Below, one piece after another: positions 1 to 8,536 of a stretch of DNA of 47,834 bases. The notes below the pieces were generated by a model that saw only the letters and a program-made list of their open reading frames with translations, made no database searches and was not told the origin of the DNA. Numbering within the stretch: position 1 is the first letter of the stretch; each line of letters begins with the position of its first letter. The position numbers and the translations under genes were made by a program. The DNA is from a virus, in IMG/VR virus record IMGVR_UViG_3300033141_003301, positions 1 through 47,834 of that record. One strand, given 5' to 3'.

Positions 1-1848
1 CTGAATACCACCAGCGGCTGATAACAATCCATTTAAAGATACCTGGTCAGCAGTGAATTGTGTTAGTGCTCCCATTGAAACTATATCATTTCCGTCCATA
101 TTAAGTTGTCCACCTACAACCAACACATCATCTACTGTTAAAGAAGTCAACTCAAGTCCTGAATTTCCTTCAATAGAAATACCACCCCCTGTATTAAACT
201 GCATATATGTTTGATTTGCAGGTCCATAAATTCTTCCAGGCGTAGGACTTTTTCCTAAATATATATAATTATTAGGAATTGTTATATCTCCATCAATGTA
301 AATTGGAGATTTGCCTGTAATTGTTTCAACAACTATCTCATAAAAATCACCATAATCTGCTGTAATTGTAGATACGGTGATATTATCTGGTATATTTTCA
401 GTATAGGTTGCTGTTCCTGACGTAAAAGCGTAAGTTGCTGTGCTTGACATTCCTATATTTGTCAAATTACTACCATTGCCATAAAAAGCCGTCGCTGAAG
501 CGTAACCCACAATGTAAGTGTCGCTTGATATTGTCAGCCGAGACTTACTGGTCGTTATATCAGAGCCTAAAGTTACTGTCGTTGAAAAATAAACCCCATC
601 AGTTGAAGTTGAACTATATGTAGTAAATATCGGGTCAGTTTCTGATGTCAAGACTTCTAATCCACCCACTCTTAACGAACTGCTGAATACTCCTGTTGCG
701 GCGTCTATTCCGTATGTAGCGTAAATATTCTTCCAGCCTTCCGTAGGAGAACCAAGGTCTGTTGTCCCGTCATCATAAGGACGCATAACTTCCCAGTTTC
801 TGTTTAGTCCTGCCGTGCCTCCTCCAATCCTCAACACTGTAGGCGGTATTCCGGCTCCTACTTGAATTGGAAATATATCTGCATTTGTTCCGACTGCAAT
901 TACCAGCAGTGCTCCAGAATTATCATTTATGGCACCAGAAGAGTTACATATAAAAAAACCGGACGTATCATTATTACCCGCAGGCATTGACCCAATAAAA
1001 CTCGGCGTATTCCCCGTTTTAGCTCTTGCAAACAAGCTCGGAAAAACATTCAATACTTTATAAGAAACCATTTCCATTCCGTCTGAAAATTGCAACGTAT
1101 CAACTATTATTTTATACGCATTCAAATCAGAATTAACATTAAGCTGTCCTTCAATTGCTGTATGACTTGAAATATTAACACCTTCATCACTTTCGCTTAT
1201 GTAATCAAAAACAATAACATTTTCCGCATAAGTTGCTGTTCCTGCGTTTATTGCGTAAGTTGCAGTTCCTGCTGTTAATGAGTATGTTTCAGTATCTACA
1301 ATAGCAAGGTAAGTATTTTTTGCCTCAATGGTAGAAAGTTTTGTATCGTATAAATTAGTAGTTGATTGAGCAACCTTGAAAAAATTATCCGCCGTATCCA
1401 ATATATGTATTTCCAAATCCTGTCGTAGAGAAGCCGTATCCTGCTGTATCTGATATACAAGACTTTCAAGAGAAGAAAAATCTGTTCTTAAAGTTGCTGT
1501 TGACGCCGCTATATTAATAAAAGTATTTGAACTTATAATATATCCGCCCTGCCAAGTAAGGTCTTTTATATCTTTTATACTTTGATTATGAAGATTAAGG
1601 TCATTTATAAAGTTAAGTTCGGGCAGGTCTGTATATATTAGCCCCTCGCCATTTATTTTGAATGTTCCAGAGCTTACAAGGAAAATATTTATATTTGATG
1701 TTGATGTCCCTATCAAATATTCTCCTCGGAGCCGAATTTGCATTATTTCCTTGCTTAAATCTGTTTTTGAACCTGTGTATTTCCCAAATCCTGCATAAAG
1801 CGGAGAAGAAAGACATAATAAAAGAAAAAAAAGTATATATTTCTTCAT
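1..1848 (-). CDS. Tail fibre-like secreted/virion protein, 3' end outside window
   Basis: An uninterrupted frame of 616 codons runs from the ATG at 1848 to the left edge with no stop, so the gene is partial. It starts with a clear Sec signal peptide: two Lys, a hydrophobic stretch of about 14 residues and an LYA-G cleavage site. The rest is Ser/Thr/Gly-rich beta-type sequence with repeated GTATYA motifs, a FYGNGSNLT motif and a QLNMDGN motif, as in phage fibres and large adhesins that often end in an intramolecular chaperone. The start overlaps the preceding stop as TAATG. The QLNMDGN motif recurs in the fibre gene at 2515-3453, so both probably belong to one adhesion apparatus. The fibre role is inferred from composition and position after the head genes; the C-terminus that would settle it is missing. 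Confidence 0.8.
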   Translation of the reverse strand, partial: MKKYILFFLLLCLSSPLYAGFGKYTGSKTDLSKEIMQIRLRGEYLIGTSTSNINIFLVSSGTFKINGEGLIYTDLPELNFINDLNLHNQSIKDIKDLTWQGGYIISSNTFINIAASTATLRTDFSSLESLVYQIQQDTASLRQDLEIHILDTADNFFKVAQSTTNLYDTKLSTIEAKNTYLAIVDTETYSLTAGTATYAINAGTATYAENVIVFDYISESDEGVNISSHTAIEGQLNVNSDLNAYKIIVDTLQFSDGMEMVSYKVLNVFPSLFARAKTGNTPSFIGSMPAGNNDTSGFFICNSSGAINDNSGALLVIAVGTNADIFPIQVGAGIPPTVLRIGGGTAGLNRNWEVMRPYDDGTTDLGSPTEGWKNIYATYGIDAATGVFSSSLRVGGLEVLTSETDPIFTTYSSTSTDGVYFSTTVTLGSDITTSKSRLTISSDTYIVGYASATAFYGNGSNLTNIGMSSTATYAFTSGTATYTENIPDNITVSTITADYGDFYEIVVETITGKSPIYIDGDITIPNNYIYLGKSPTPGRIYGPANQTYMQFNTGGGISIEGNSGLELTSLTVDDVLVVGGQLNMDGNDIVSMGALTQFTADQVSLNGLLSAAGGIQ

Positions 1849-2165
1849 TACACTATTACCCTCCTATCCATTCCCCTTATATATTCAAGCTGTCCAGTAT
1901 CGGAATTATCAACTAAAAAGCGTTTTCCCGGAGTCATTTCGGCTACAATTTCAGCTTCCGTCATTTGCTTAATAAAAACAATTTCCTCAACCTGATTAAA
2001 AAATTCCAGCCCGTCCTCGGTTTCTTTTACCCTTACCAGTTTTTTTGCTTCCCCCACAAAAGTATTAGGAGTATCAGCAAGCTGTATAAATTCGGTAAGT
2101 ATAGTTTCAAGATTTATATCTATCCTTGATTCCTCAAGATATACATTGAAATCAACTGAACTCAT
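1848..2165 (-). CDS. Hypothetical virion-region protein, 105 aa
   Basis: The product is a soluble, acidic 105-residue protein without signal peptide or membrane segment. It overlaps the upstream gene by 4 nt (ATGA) and the downstream fibre gene by 1 nt (TAATG), so it is translated with its neighbours. I do not recognise a family. Its place between a baseplate-type protein and the large fibre suggests an accessory tail or fibre-attachment protein, which is inference from position only. Confidence 0.75.
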   Translation of the reverse strand: MSSVDFNVYLEESRIDINLETILTEFIQLADTPNTFVGEAKKLVRVKETEDGLEFFNQVEEIVFIKQMTEAEIVAEMTPGKRFLVDNSDTGQLEYIRGMDRRVIV

Positions 2166-2515
2166 GATGTTCTCCTTGTTACATCTGACTTAAACTCAAT
2201 TTTTCCCTGCATGAAAGTATTTATAACACCTCCGGTTGTTTTAAGCTGGAAGTCATAATAATACTTTCCTTTGAGGTCATCTGTATCGGTATCTGGCACA
2301 GTTATTCTGCTGTCACCGTTTACTGGGTTTAAATGGTCGCTTTCATCAATTTTAATTATTGCGTCGTCGTCGCTGTCGCTTAACTTTTCCTTGAGTGTAA
2401 AATATAAGGTATATCCTGTTATATCAATCGGCGTTTCATCGCTGTTTTTGAAATGAAAAACAAAAGTAAGAGTATCACCTCTCGGAAAGATAAAATTTTT
2501 TATTACTATTCCCAT
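2162..2515 (-). CDS. Baseplate upper protein (BppU N-terminal domain)-like, 117 aa
   Basis: The protein shows the pattern of the BppU N-terminal-type domain found at the start of phage baseplate and fibre proteins. An FPRGDT motif near residue 10 is followed by a PIDITGYTLYFTLK strand pair, an acidic DSDDDA loop and a YYYDFQL strand near residue 85. It is a small beta-sandwich standing alone, where in many phages it is the N-terminus of a longer protein. It is coupled by a 4-nt overlap to the next gene and touches the fibre gene upstream. A role in fibre attachment is likely from family knowledge. Confidence 0.7.
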   Translation of the reverse strand: MGIVIKNFIFPRGDTLTFVFHFKNSDETPIDITGYTLYFTLKEKLSDSDDDAIIKIDESDHLNPVNGDSRITVPDTDTDDLKGKYYYDFQLKTTGGVINTFMQGKIEFKSDVTRRTS

Positions 2516-3453
2516 TAGTTTCTGTCAAGTTTTTTTATCCACAATTCATACGCCACCGGATAATCAAAAACTGTTGCATTTATAAACTCTATATCTGCGT
2601 TTGAAGTATATGCCTGAAATGTTATGACATCTCCTATTTCTCCATAAAAAGTTCCAGTCAAATGAAAACTATCTTGACCTTCGTCTTTTTTTGTCCCCTT
2701 CCATTCCCTTTGAGTGCAACGCATAGTAGCACCATTTTTTTGACATCTTGTTGCTACAAGCAGTCCTTCAATATCGCCGCCTGTATTATTTTGCCAATGT
2801 ATGCAACAGCTTATTTCAAACATACCTTCTTCATTTATTGTTATAGTATTACTTGAGCTTTGAACCCAAGTAAATGCGTCGCCTTGTGTTTCTTCTACAA
2901 CAATAGTTGAGAAATAAAGATTTGTCCAAGTTGAAGCCGGTATTGCTTGCGTTGAATACTGTATTAATTTTATTGTTTCTGCCGTTGCCCCACAAAAAGT
3001 TGATGTTGAATCCATTAAAGTTCCATCAGAAAATTCCAAAGATTTTACTCTTGTTATATCGCAATCTCCAATATAGTATATTTTATTATCTATATCTAAC
3101 GCCGTGACAGTTGACCCTAAAAATAACCAGCATACTTGACCTGATATAGAATCAAAAAATAATCCAGTATTATCTGCACCTATCCCATTGTCATATCGGA
3201 ACGCCCAGAAATCTCTTGCAGAATCTACAACAATACCGCTATATCCCGAGCAGTTGATACTTGAAACGCTTATTATCTCGTTTCCGTCCATATTTAAGTT
3301 TCCAGACATCGTATCGCCCGATTTAAACATATACGTAATTGGAGCAGAACTTTTAAATACTGGGTCTTCATCTTTATCGGGAGGAGTCCATTTAGCAAGT
3401 GCAAGACTTGTATATATAGTTATTATTATCCATGATAGAATTAACTTTTTCAT
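2515..3453 (-). CDS. Fibre protein with signal peptide and C1q/TNF-like C-terminus
   Basis: The 312-residue protein begins with a Sec signal peptide ending near LALA-K at residue 20. Residues about 40-60 carry a SGDTMSGNLNMDGN motif typical of fibre shafts and shared with the large fibre gene to the left. The C-terminal 130 residues look like a C1q/TNF-type jelly roll, with a central FEISCCIHW strand and a final YELWIKKL strand, a fold common in receptor-binding tips. It follows the signal-peptide gene at 3467-3910 by 13 nt. Receptor binding is inferred from architecture. A Sec signal on a virion fibre is unusual. Confidence 0.7.
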   Translation of the reverse strand: MKKLILSWIIITIYTSLALAKWTPPDKDEDPVFKSSAPITYMFKSGDTMSGNLNMDGNEIISVSSINCSGYSGIVVDSARDFWAFRYDNGIGADNTGLFFDSISGQVCWLFLGSTVTALDIDNKIYYIGDCDITRVKSLEFSDGTLMDSTSTFCGATAETIKLIQYSTQAIPASTWTNLYFSTIVVEETQGDAFTWVQSSSNTITINEEGMFEISCCIHWQNNTGGDIEGLLVATRCQKNGATMRCTQREWKGTKKDEGQDSFHLTGTFYGEIGDVITFQAYTSNADIEFINATVFDYPVAYELWIKKLDRN

Positions 3454-3466
3454 CTTATTCCTCCCA

Positions 3467-3910
3467 CTATTCAGGTATCTGATATATTACTTCATAATAC
3501 AGGGTTGCCCCAGGAGTAAGTGATTTCAGCTCTATTACCGGACTTATAAGCGGATTTGCAAAGAAAGGAGTATCTTTTGAAACTCCTGACGGTATTTTCA
3601 AAGTTCCGCCCATTTTGCTATTCGTTATTTCTGTATCAACTCCACTTCCACCCTTTACATAATAGTCTATATACAAAACATCACCGGAAGCGTTAAATAT
3701 CGTTCCCGGTGAAGTCATTATACCGCTTGTCCCGGTAGAAACTTTTCCTGCATACATTGATGAAGTGCTCTTTATTATCAATGCTTTTGCAGAAGGGTCA
3801 AAAACAGAGTTCATTATTTGTTCTTGTGAATACCATCTATTATCTGCCCTTAATATCCCAGTAAGAAGAAACATAAAAACACATAACAGAAGTAAAATAC
3901 ACTTCTTCAT
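3467..3910 (-). CDS. Secreted virion-region protein, 147 aa
   Basis: A strong signal peptide occupies residues 1-22 (MKKCILLLL start, cleavage probably after ILRA). The mature part of about 125 residues is beta-rich and Gly/Ser-rich and ends in LYYEVIYQIPE. No family is recognised. It is the first of three consecutive genes with signal peptides (with 2515-3453 and 1-1848), which suggests a jointly exported or surface-displayed set. The start has an AGGAGG-type site 6-8 nt upstream. Confidence 0.7.
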   Translation of the reverse strand: MKKCILLLLCVFMFLLTGILRADNRWYSQEQIMNSVFDPSAKALIIKSTSSMYAGKVSTGTSGIMTSPGTIFNASGDVLYIDYYVKGGSGVDTEITNSKMGGTLKIPSGVSKDTPFFANPLISPVIELKSLTPGATLYYEVIYQIPE

Positions 3911-3939
3911 TTTAATTGCCTCCTATTAGTTGCAATGAA

Positions 3940-4242
3940 CTACTTTTTATACTTTAAATGTTTCTTGCCAATTCCACTGTTAGCTGAATGATTATGTTTG
4001 CATTTTGTGCAGTAATAATTACCGCTGACTTTTTCTTCTTTCGGTTCTTCAACTTTTTCTTCCACGATTTCAGTTTCATCAAGATATACCGCTACTCTTT
4101 GATTAAAGCCAACAGTTTCTTTATTCTCAACCATTTGTATTACTCGCGGAGAAGGGTCTTCAAGGATAAGTCCTGCGTAATAAGTGCGTCCATCAGCCCA
4201 GACGGTTTGCAAGATTTTTACAGCTCTTTTTTTCTCGTTCAT
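3940..4242 (-). CDS. Small protein with C-terminal zinc-binding tail, 100 aa
   Basis: The first 55 residues look like a small beta domain, followed by an acidic Glu/Lys linker (IVEEKVEEPKEEK). The tail has CTKCKHNHSANSGIGKKH, which could bind one zinc and resembles short tails that phage structural proteins carry as peptide- or nucleic-acid-binding tags. The gene lies directly after the major capsid gene, separated from it by a hairpin. Its function is unknown; a head-completion or minor capsid role is possible. Confidence 0.65.
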   Translation of the reverse strand: MNEKKRAVKILQTVWADGRTYYAGLILEDPSPRVIQMVENKETVGFNQRVAVYLDETEIVEEKVEEPKEEKVSGNYYCTKCKHNHSANSGIGKKHLKYKK

Positions 4243-4263
4243 AACAATCTCCTTTTATGCGGA

Positions 4264-4286
4264 GAGGGAGCGGATTACACTCCCTC
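4264..4286 (-). terminator. Hairpin after the major capsid gene
   Basis: On the minus strand GAGGGAG and CTCCCTC form a perfect 7-bp stem with a 9-nt loop, starting about 30 nt past the capsid stop codon. No T-run follows it, so it is not a classical intrinsic terminator. It may attenuate transcription or protect the 3' end of the highly expressed capsid message. Confidence 0.4.
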
Positions 4287-4317
4287 CCCTTGTACTTTCC
4301 TACGGCAGAGGAAAATA

Positions 4318-5550
4318 TTATGCTACAGTTGCGATTATATTTGTATCGTTCCGTAAAATCGGAAGACCATATATACCAGCAACAAGCTCAATCTTCGGCG
4401 GGTCTTGGTCGTAAAGTATTCTCTTGCCAAATTTACCCGGTCTCGGATTAAGTAGTCCGCCATTATAAGCGGAAGGAGTCGTAATGAACGCCATATCTAT
4501 TTCACCGGCAGGAACGACGCCTTTCAATATCACCTTGTTATCGGGAATAAACGGTTTGAAAATCACAGCTTCCGCACCGACGGCAAATGTAGAACTTAAA
4601 TTTACCGTCATAGTAAGGGTATTCCCTGATTTGCTGGCAACGACGTAGTCTTCCTGCTGTGAATAATCACTTGATTTAAGAGTTACCGTATCGCCTACTT
4701 CAATATAAGTAGCGTCTTCAACAACAACGTCTTTCTGTCCCGAAGCGGCACTCGTAGTAACAAATGTATGGACGTTATAGCCTTCGTCATACACTTCTAT
4801 TCCAGCAAAGCCCGGTATTTCCGCTTTAAGAACATCAGTAACAGTTGCAAGTGTCGGATGTCCAATTCCTGCTCCTTTTCCGTATGTTTTAATTAAGTCC
4901 CTTATTTTTTCATTGTGAAGTAAGTAATTAAGGACTTTCTGATTCAGCCATATACTTCCGAGTCTCGCAGGAGAGCCCCTGAATAATCTCGCCCAGTTAT
5001 TGAGGTCATCAATCGGGTCGGAATTTGCAAGGTCGCTCCATTTATCCGTTCCAGTAAGCGTCGGTTTAAACTTTGAAGGCACATTGTAATTAACGGTAAC
5101 AGCCTGTTTATCAACGTAATATGTATAAGCTCCGTTTACAAGTGCATTCCAACGAGAATGCTCAATCCTTAACTCAACATGCCTGTCAAGGTCAGCTAAC
5201 CAGCCAGCCACAAGCTCCTGTCTCGTTTCTTTCTGATTATCCGTTCCTAACCTGCGTAACTGCTGTATGTTTCTCTCATGGAGTAACATTTTACCTCTGA
5301 AATATGCAGGCTTATAAGTCATTACTGCCCTTCCGCTCCTGTGAACTATGGGACTTTCTGCTCCCGGAGCTACTGCCGGAATAAGCCCGTCGTAATACTG
5401 TTTTACGTCAATTACGATTTCTTCTTCCAGAGAGCTCTTTATAGGAGCAAACGAAGCTCCACGATATGTTGCAGGGTCGGTTTTGAACGTACTTATAACA
5501 CCAGAAATAAATTTCGGTTTAAAGACATCAAGATTTTCTATATCCCTCAT
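4318..5550 (-). CDS. Major capsid protein, gpE family, with inserted beta domain
   Basis: The 410-residue protein matches the lambda gpE-type capsid family (Phage_cap_E). It has the FRGKMLLHERN segment near residues 84-94, the LADLDRHVELRIEH helix at 118-131, ALVNGAYTY at 136-144, an IEVYDEGYN strand at 251-259, FIPDNKVIL at 334-342 and a C-terminal region ending in LRNDTNIIATVA. Between the last two core strands sits an extra domain of about 70 residues (263-333) with ASGQKDVVVEDA and GDTV motifs. The same module occurs in the next gene upstream, the decoration protein. The order protease, decoration protein, capsid protein is the usual head order. Capsid assignment is secure; the role of the insert (surface knob, decoration contact) is inferred. 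Confidence 0.93.
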   Translation of the reverse strand: MRDIENLDVFKPKFISGVISTFKTDPATYRGASFAPIKSSLEEEIVIDVKQYYDGLIPAVAPGAESPIVHRSGRAVMTYKPAYFRGKMLLHERNIQQLRRLGTDNQKETRQELVAGWLADLDRHVELRIEHSRWNALVNGAYTYYVDKQAVTVNYNVPSKFKPTLTGTDKWSDLANSDPIDDLNNWARLFRGSPARLGSIWLNQKVLNYLLHNEKIRDLIKTYGKGAGIGHPTLATVTDVLKAEIPGFAGIEVYDEGYNVHTFVTTSAASGQKDVVVEDATYIEVGDTVTLKSSDYSQQEDYVVASKSGNTLTMTVNLSSTFAVGAEAVIFKPFIPDNKVILKGVVPAGEIDMAFITTPSAYNGGLLNPRPGKFGKRILYDQDPPKIELVAGIYGLPILRNDTNIIATVA

Positions 5551-5566
5551 TGTTATTTCCTCCTAT

Positions 5567-6124
5567 TTATACAAAAGTTATTCTCTGTACTTTCTGCTTA
5601 TCAAGGTCTGACAGATTTCCAGTCACATAACTTTCCAACACAACACCAGTTACCACAACAGCAACTTCCTGGTCGCCATTTACTTTGGTATCATCAAGCA
5701 CGATAACAACATTTTCGCTTTTTTCCGCACCATCTTTTAAATATACTCTTGCATTTGCGGCAACAGTATAAGAATTTGACAGGTTTACTGTTACAGTAAT
5801 TGTATTATCGCTGATTGTATCAATGGTCGCTTCCTCATCTGAACTATCATCTTCAACCTGTATTGTATCACCTGCTTTGAATTTACTGGCGTCTTCTACA
5901 ACTATATCCTTCTGTCCGGATGAAGCGTTTGAAGCAAGATTGCTCTGCTCCATAAATTTAACATACATTCCATTATCCAGTTTAGACAGAAGTAACCCTC
6001 TTGCAACTTCGTCGCCAATTCTGTCGGCAACTACAATCGCTTTGGTATATAAACCCTGAACGCTTGCAAGGAGTTTGTTTTCCCTTACTATTCTTGTTGC
6101 TATTCCAACATTTTTGTCAGTCAT
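5567..6124 (-). CDS. Head decoration protein (gpD-like) with inserted beta domain
   Basis: The 185-residue protein lies immediately before the capsid gene, as gpD does in lambda-type heads. Its C-terminal third (VVIVLDDTKVNGDQEVAVVV, then GVVLESYV) fits the head decoration protein D family. Residues about 67-131 are an insert with the SSGQKDIVVEDA and AGDTIQV motifs also found in the capsid protein. Without it the protein would be about 120 residues, close to normal gpD size. The known family role is to stabilise the expanded capsid at three-fold sites. Confidence 0.8.
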   Translation of the reverse strand: MTDKNVGIATRIVRENKLLASVQGLYTKAIVVADRIGDEVARGLLLSKLDNGMYVKFMEQSNLASNASSGQKDIVVEDASKFKAGDTIQVEDDSSDEEATIDTISDNTITVTVNLSNSYTVAANARVYLKDGAEKSENVVIVLDDTKVNGDQEVAVVVTGVVLESYVTGNLSDLDKQKVQRITFV

Positions 6125-6139
6125 TGCTGTTTCCTCCTA

Positions 6140-8134
6140 TTATTTATCTTCTACAACGCCCTTTACTTTCTTTCCGGCTTTTACACCGTCAGATTCAAGT
6201 GAAGCGTCTTCTTCTTCGGGTTTGCCTTTCTGCTCTTTGCCTTTTACGCCATAATCAATAGCTTTAGGGAGCTCATTCATAAACTCTACAAACAAATCCC
6301 TTACGTTGTGAACTTCGTTATTTCCTTCCAGCTCTACGCTTTCAGTTCTACCTTTACCGAGCATGATAAGTACTTTATCTTTCATAGCTTCAGTAATTTT
6401 TCCAGCTTCAAGAAGTCCTTCTACAAATGCTTCATCTTCTTTTCTTTCCTGTTCCTCCCTTTCGGCTTCAAGCTCTTTGTTGCGTTTTTCAAGGTCTGCC
6501 ATTCTTTTTTCTTGTTTTTCTTTCTCTTTCCGTTCCGCCTCAAGTTTTGCTTCCAGTTCTTTTATCTTTTCCATGTCTTCTTTACCTCCTAAATTGTTTT
6601 CTTCAAGTTCTTTATTAACTTGTTCTATTTCAGATTCCGACAGACTAAAAGACAGCGGCTCCAAGTCAAATTGATTTCTATGTTTATTTATATGACTCTC
6701 AACCGCACTTCTGTCGCCTGACGGTATATCTACTCCTCCTCTTGCTCCGGCAAGTGCCGCACCTGCCGCAATAACTCCTGCCCTGTTAGTTATAAGATTA
6801 CCGCCGCTTACGTCATGATGAGGCAATTTATAACTTCCAAAGTTTTCTTTATCGTTTCCGTCATACCAAGCAAATCCCTCCTTATATTTATTCCAGTCAA
6901 TAGTATCTTTTTCTCCACTGCCGTCCGAACTTGCCCATTTCCTTATTCTATTGACTGCCGCAGTTGCGTCCCATGCTTCTGCTTCTTCCGGTTTATACGC
7001 TTTATAAGGCACTGCGGTAAATTCGTTTTGATGTTCTTCCGGTTTACCACTGCCCGGTCTTTCTGCTCTCCGCATTTGCCCACCACATTCTGAACATTTC
7101 AAGTTTGTGCAGTGTTCCTGTGTTTGTATAGTATGTCCACAATCAACACATTGACAAGTAAATTTATCTTGATTATCAACACGACTCAAGCTCACTACGC
7201 TTTCAACAATCTCATTGTTATTATTTACCACTGGAATAAAAGGACTTGTCCCGGTCATATAAGGGTCATTTGTTAAAAGAACATGATGAAGTATTTCTCC
7301 AATAACTTTCCCGGATTTATTGTCCCTGAATTTTCTTATTGAAGCACTTACTCCTACTAGTTTTTTTTCATCTATTAGCTTACTCGTCGCTTTATCAACT
7401 TTGAGTTTTCCCCAAAGGCTGTAACTTCCATCTTCATTTTTTTCGTCCCAAACATCAACGACCTCTCCAGTATTATTTTCAGGTCTTTCAACGGCGTCAT
7501 GTCCGTATTCATTTGTTTTAGGAACCTGAACAATATCAAGTAATTTCTTTTTAAAGTTTTCTATCCAGCTTTTAATTCTGTCTTTTGTTACAACAAATCT
7601 TTTTTCCGGATATTGAGGATGTGCATAATTTCCGGTACGAAGTATTTCTTTTTTATATATCCCCAAGTCAATTTTTTCAAAATCACTTTCAGAAGGGTCA
7701 AAGACAAGCTCCAGTTTTTCTTCTATATCGTGAGAGTTATCAACCTCCCAGCCGGATTCGGTTTGCCTATATAAAGATTTGAATTGTTTAACCGCTATTT
7801 TATGAGCTGTTTCCTGTTCTTTGCCTTGCTCTCGGAGAATGTTATAAATCGTATCCAGATATTCAACTTGTTTTAAATCAAGTTCCTTGCCTTCAATTTC
7901 CATTTTAAATTCGCTTTTATGCTCATTAAACCATTTCCTTGCCTCTTGTTCTGTCCACTGGTCTTTAGGAAATAAAAAGCTCTGCACTTCCCATTTATCC
8001 TGTCCTTTAACTTTACAGTATATAGCTTTCATTCCTTTCGGGAGCCTGCCGCCAAAATCAGTCGTGCGGCAAGTTTCATAATTTCCTGTGCCGTGTCCTG
8101 ACCTTATATATTTTTCAGTTACTTCCCAGGGCAT
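6140..8134 (-). CDS. Prohead protease/scaffold fusion (Mu gpI-like), 664 aa
   Basis: Residues about 150-310 match Mu-type prohead protease/scaffold proteins: IYKKEILRTGNYAHPQ, KDRIKSWIENF, GKLKVDKATSKLI, VGVSASIRKF and ILHHVLLTNDPYMTG. A zinc-ribbon-like stretch follows (about 333-362: CQCVDCG, CTNLKCSECG). Next comes a domain often linked to such proteases (about 390-500, with WDATAAVNRIRKWA and AGARGGVDIP), then a long Glu/Lys coiled coil at about 510-590 that would be the scaffold. The N-terminal 140 residues look like an additional domain. In the cell it would nucleate the prohead and then be cleaved. It is much longer than usual for the family because of the extra modules. Confidence 0.82.
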   Translation of the reverse strand: MPWEVTEKYIRSGHGTGNYETCRTTDFGGRLPKGMKAIYCKVKGQDKWEVQSFLFPKDQWTEQEARKWFNEHKSEFKMEIEGKELDLKQVEYLDTIYNILREQGKEQETAHKIAVKQFKSLYRQTESGWEVDNSHDIEEKLELVFDPSESDFEKIDLGIYKKEILRTGNYAHPQYPEKRFVVTKDRIKSWIENFKKKLLDIVQVPKTNEYGHDAVERPENNTGEVVDVWDEKNEDGSYSLWGKLKVDKATSKLIDEKKLVGVSASIRKFRDNKSGKVIGEILHHVLLTNDPYMTGTSPFIPVVNNNNEIVESVVSLSRVDNQDKFTCQCVDCGHTIQTQEHCTNLKCSECGGQMRRAERPGSGKPEEHQNEFTAVPYKAYKPEEAEAWDATAAVNRIRKWASSDGSGEKDTIDWNKYKEGFAWYDGNDKENFGSYKLPHHDVSGGNLITNRAGVIAAGAALAGARGGVDIPSGDRSAVESHINKHRNQFDLEPLSFSLSESEIEQVNKELEENNLGGKEDMEKIKELEAKLEAERKEKEKQEKRMADLEKRNKELEAEREEQERKEDEAFVEGLLEAGKITEAMKDKVLIMLGKGRTESVELEGNNEVHNVRDLFVEFMNELPKAIDYGVKGKEQKGKPEEEDASLESDGVKAGKKVKGVVEDK

Positions 8135-8342
8135 GAGCTTTCCTCCTTAATATTTTTTTGAAAAAATAAGAACCGGGATATATTGCCATCGGTAAAAACC
8201 AAAACTTCTTTTTATACTCAAGCATTGACTGGATATACAACTCTTGCTTTTTTAACACTTTACATAATGCAACAATGTTTAAGTCTGTTCTTTCTTCATT
8301 TTTTCGTATAAGATTTAAAAGCACTTGATTTGATATAGTCAT
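8115..8342 (-). CDS. Hypothetical protein with a hydrophobic segment, 75 aa
   Basis: This small basic protein overlaps the protease gene by 20 nt and the coiled-coil gene by 1 nt. Residues about 46-62 (FWFLPMAIYPGSYFF) are aromatic and hydrophobic and could be one short membrane segment. No family is recognised. The gene order is conserved by coupling but no function can be given. Confidence 0.6.
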   Translation of the reverse strand: MTISNQVLLNLIRKNEERTDLNIVALCKVLKKQELYIQSMLEYKKKFWFLPMAIYPGSYFFKKILRRKAHALGSN

Positions 8343-8536
8343 TATAAATATTTCCTTTTAAAAATCTTCTCTTTAAAAGTTTTGCTCGGAAGATTTATAT
8401 TAAGTTCTTCTTCAATTATTATATTTTTATTCATGAGTATATTAGTAAGTCTCTCTATTATTAAATAACATAGATTAATTTCGTTGTCAAGTTCCGCAAC
8501 CTTATTTTCAAGCTCATTAAGCTGTTTTTTATTCAA
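8342..8536 (-). CDS. Small coiled-coil protein, 64 aa
   Basis: The N-terminal half has a heptad pattern (LNELENKVAELDNEINL), and the C-terminus is basic. It overlaps both neighbours by 1-4 nt. It could be a small assembly factor; nothing more specific can be seen. Confidence 0.6.
   Translation of the reverse strand: MNKKQLNELENKVAELDNEINLCYLIIERLTNILMNKNIIIEEELNINLPSKTFKEKIFKRKYL

Noticed and set aside
3188-3523. Plus-strand frames in the virion region
   Set aside because: They overlap well-supported minus-strand genes and have no family features.
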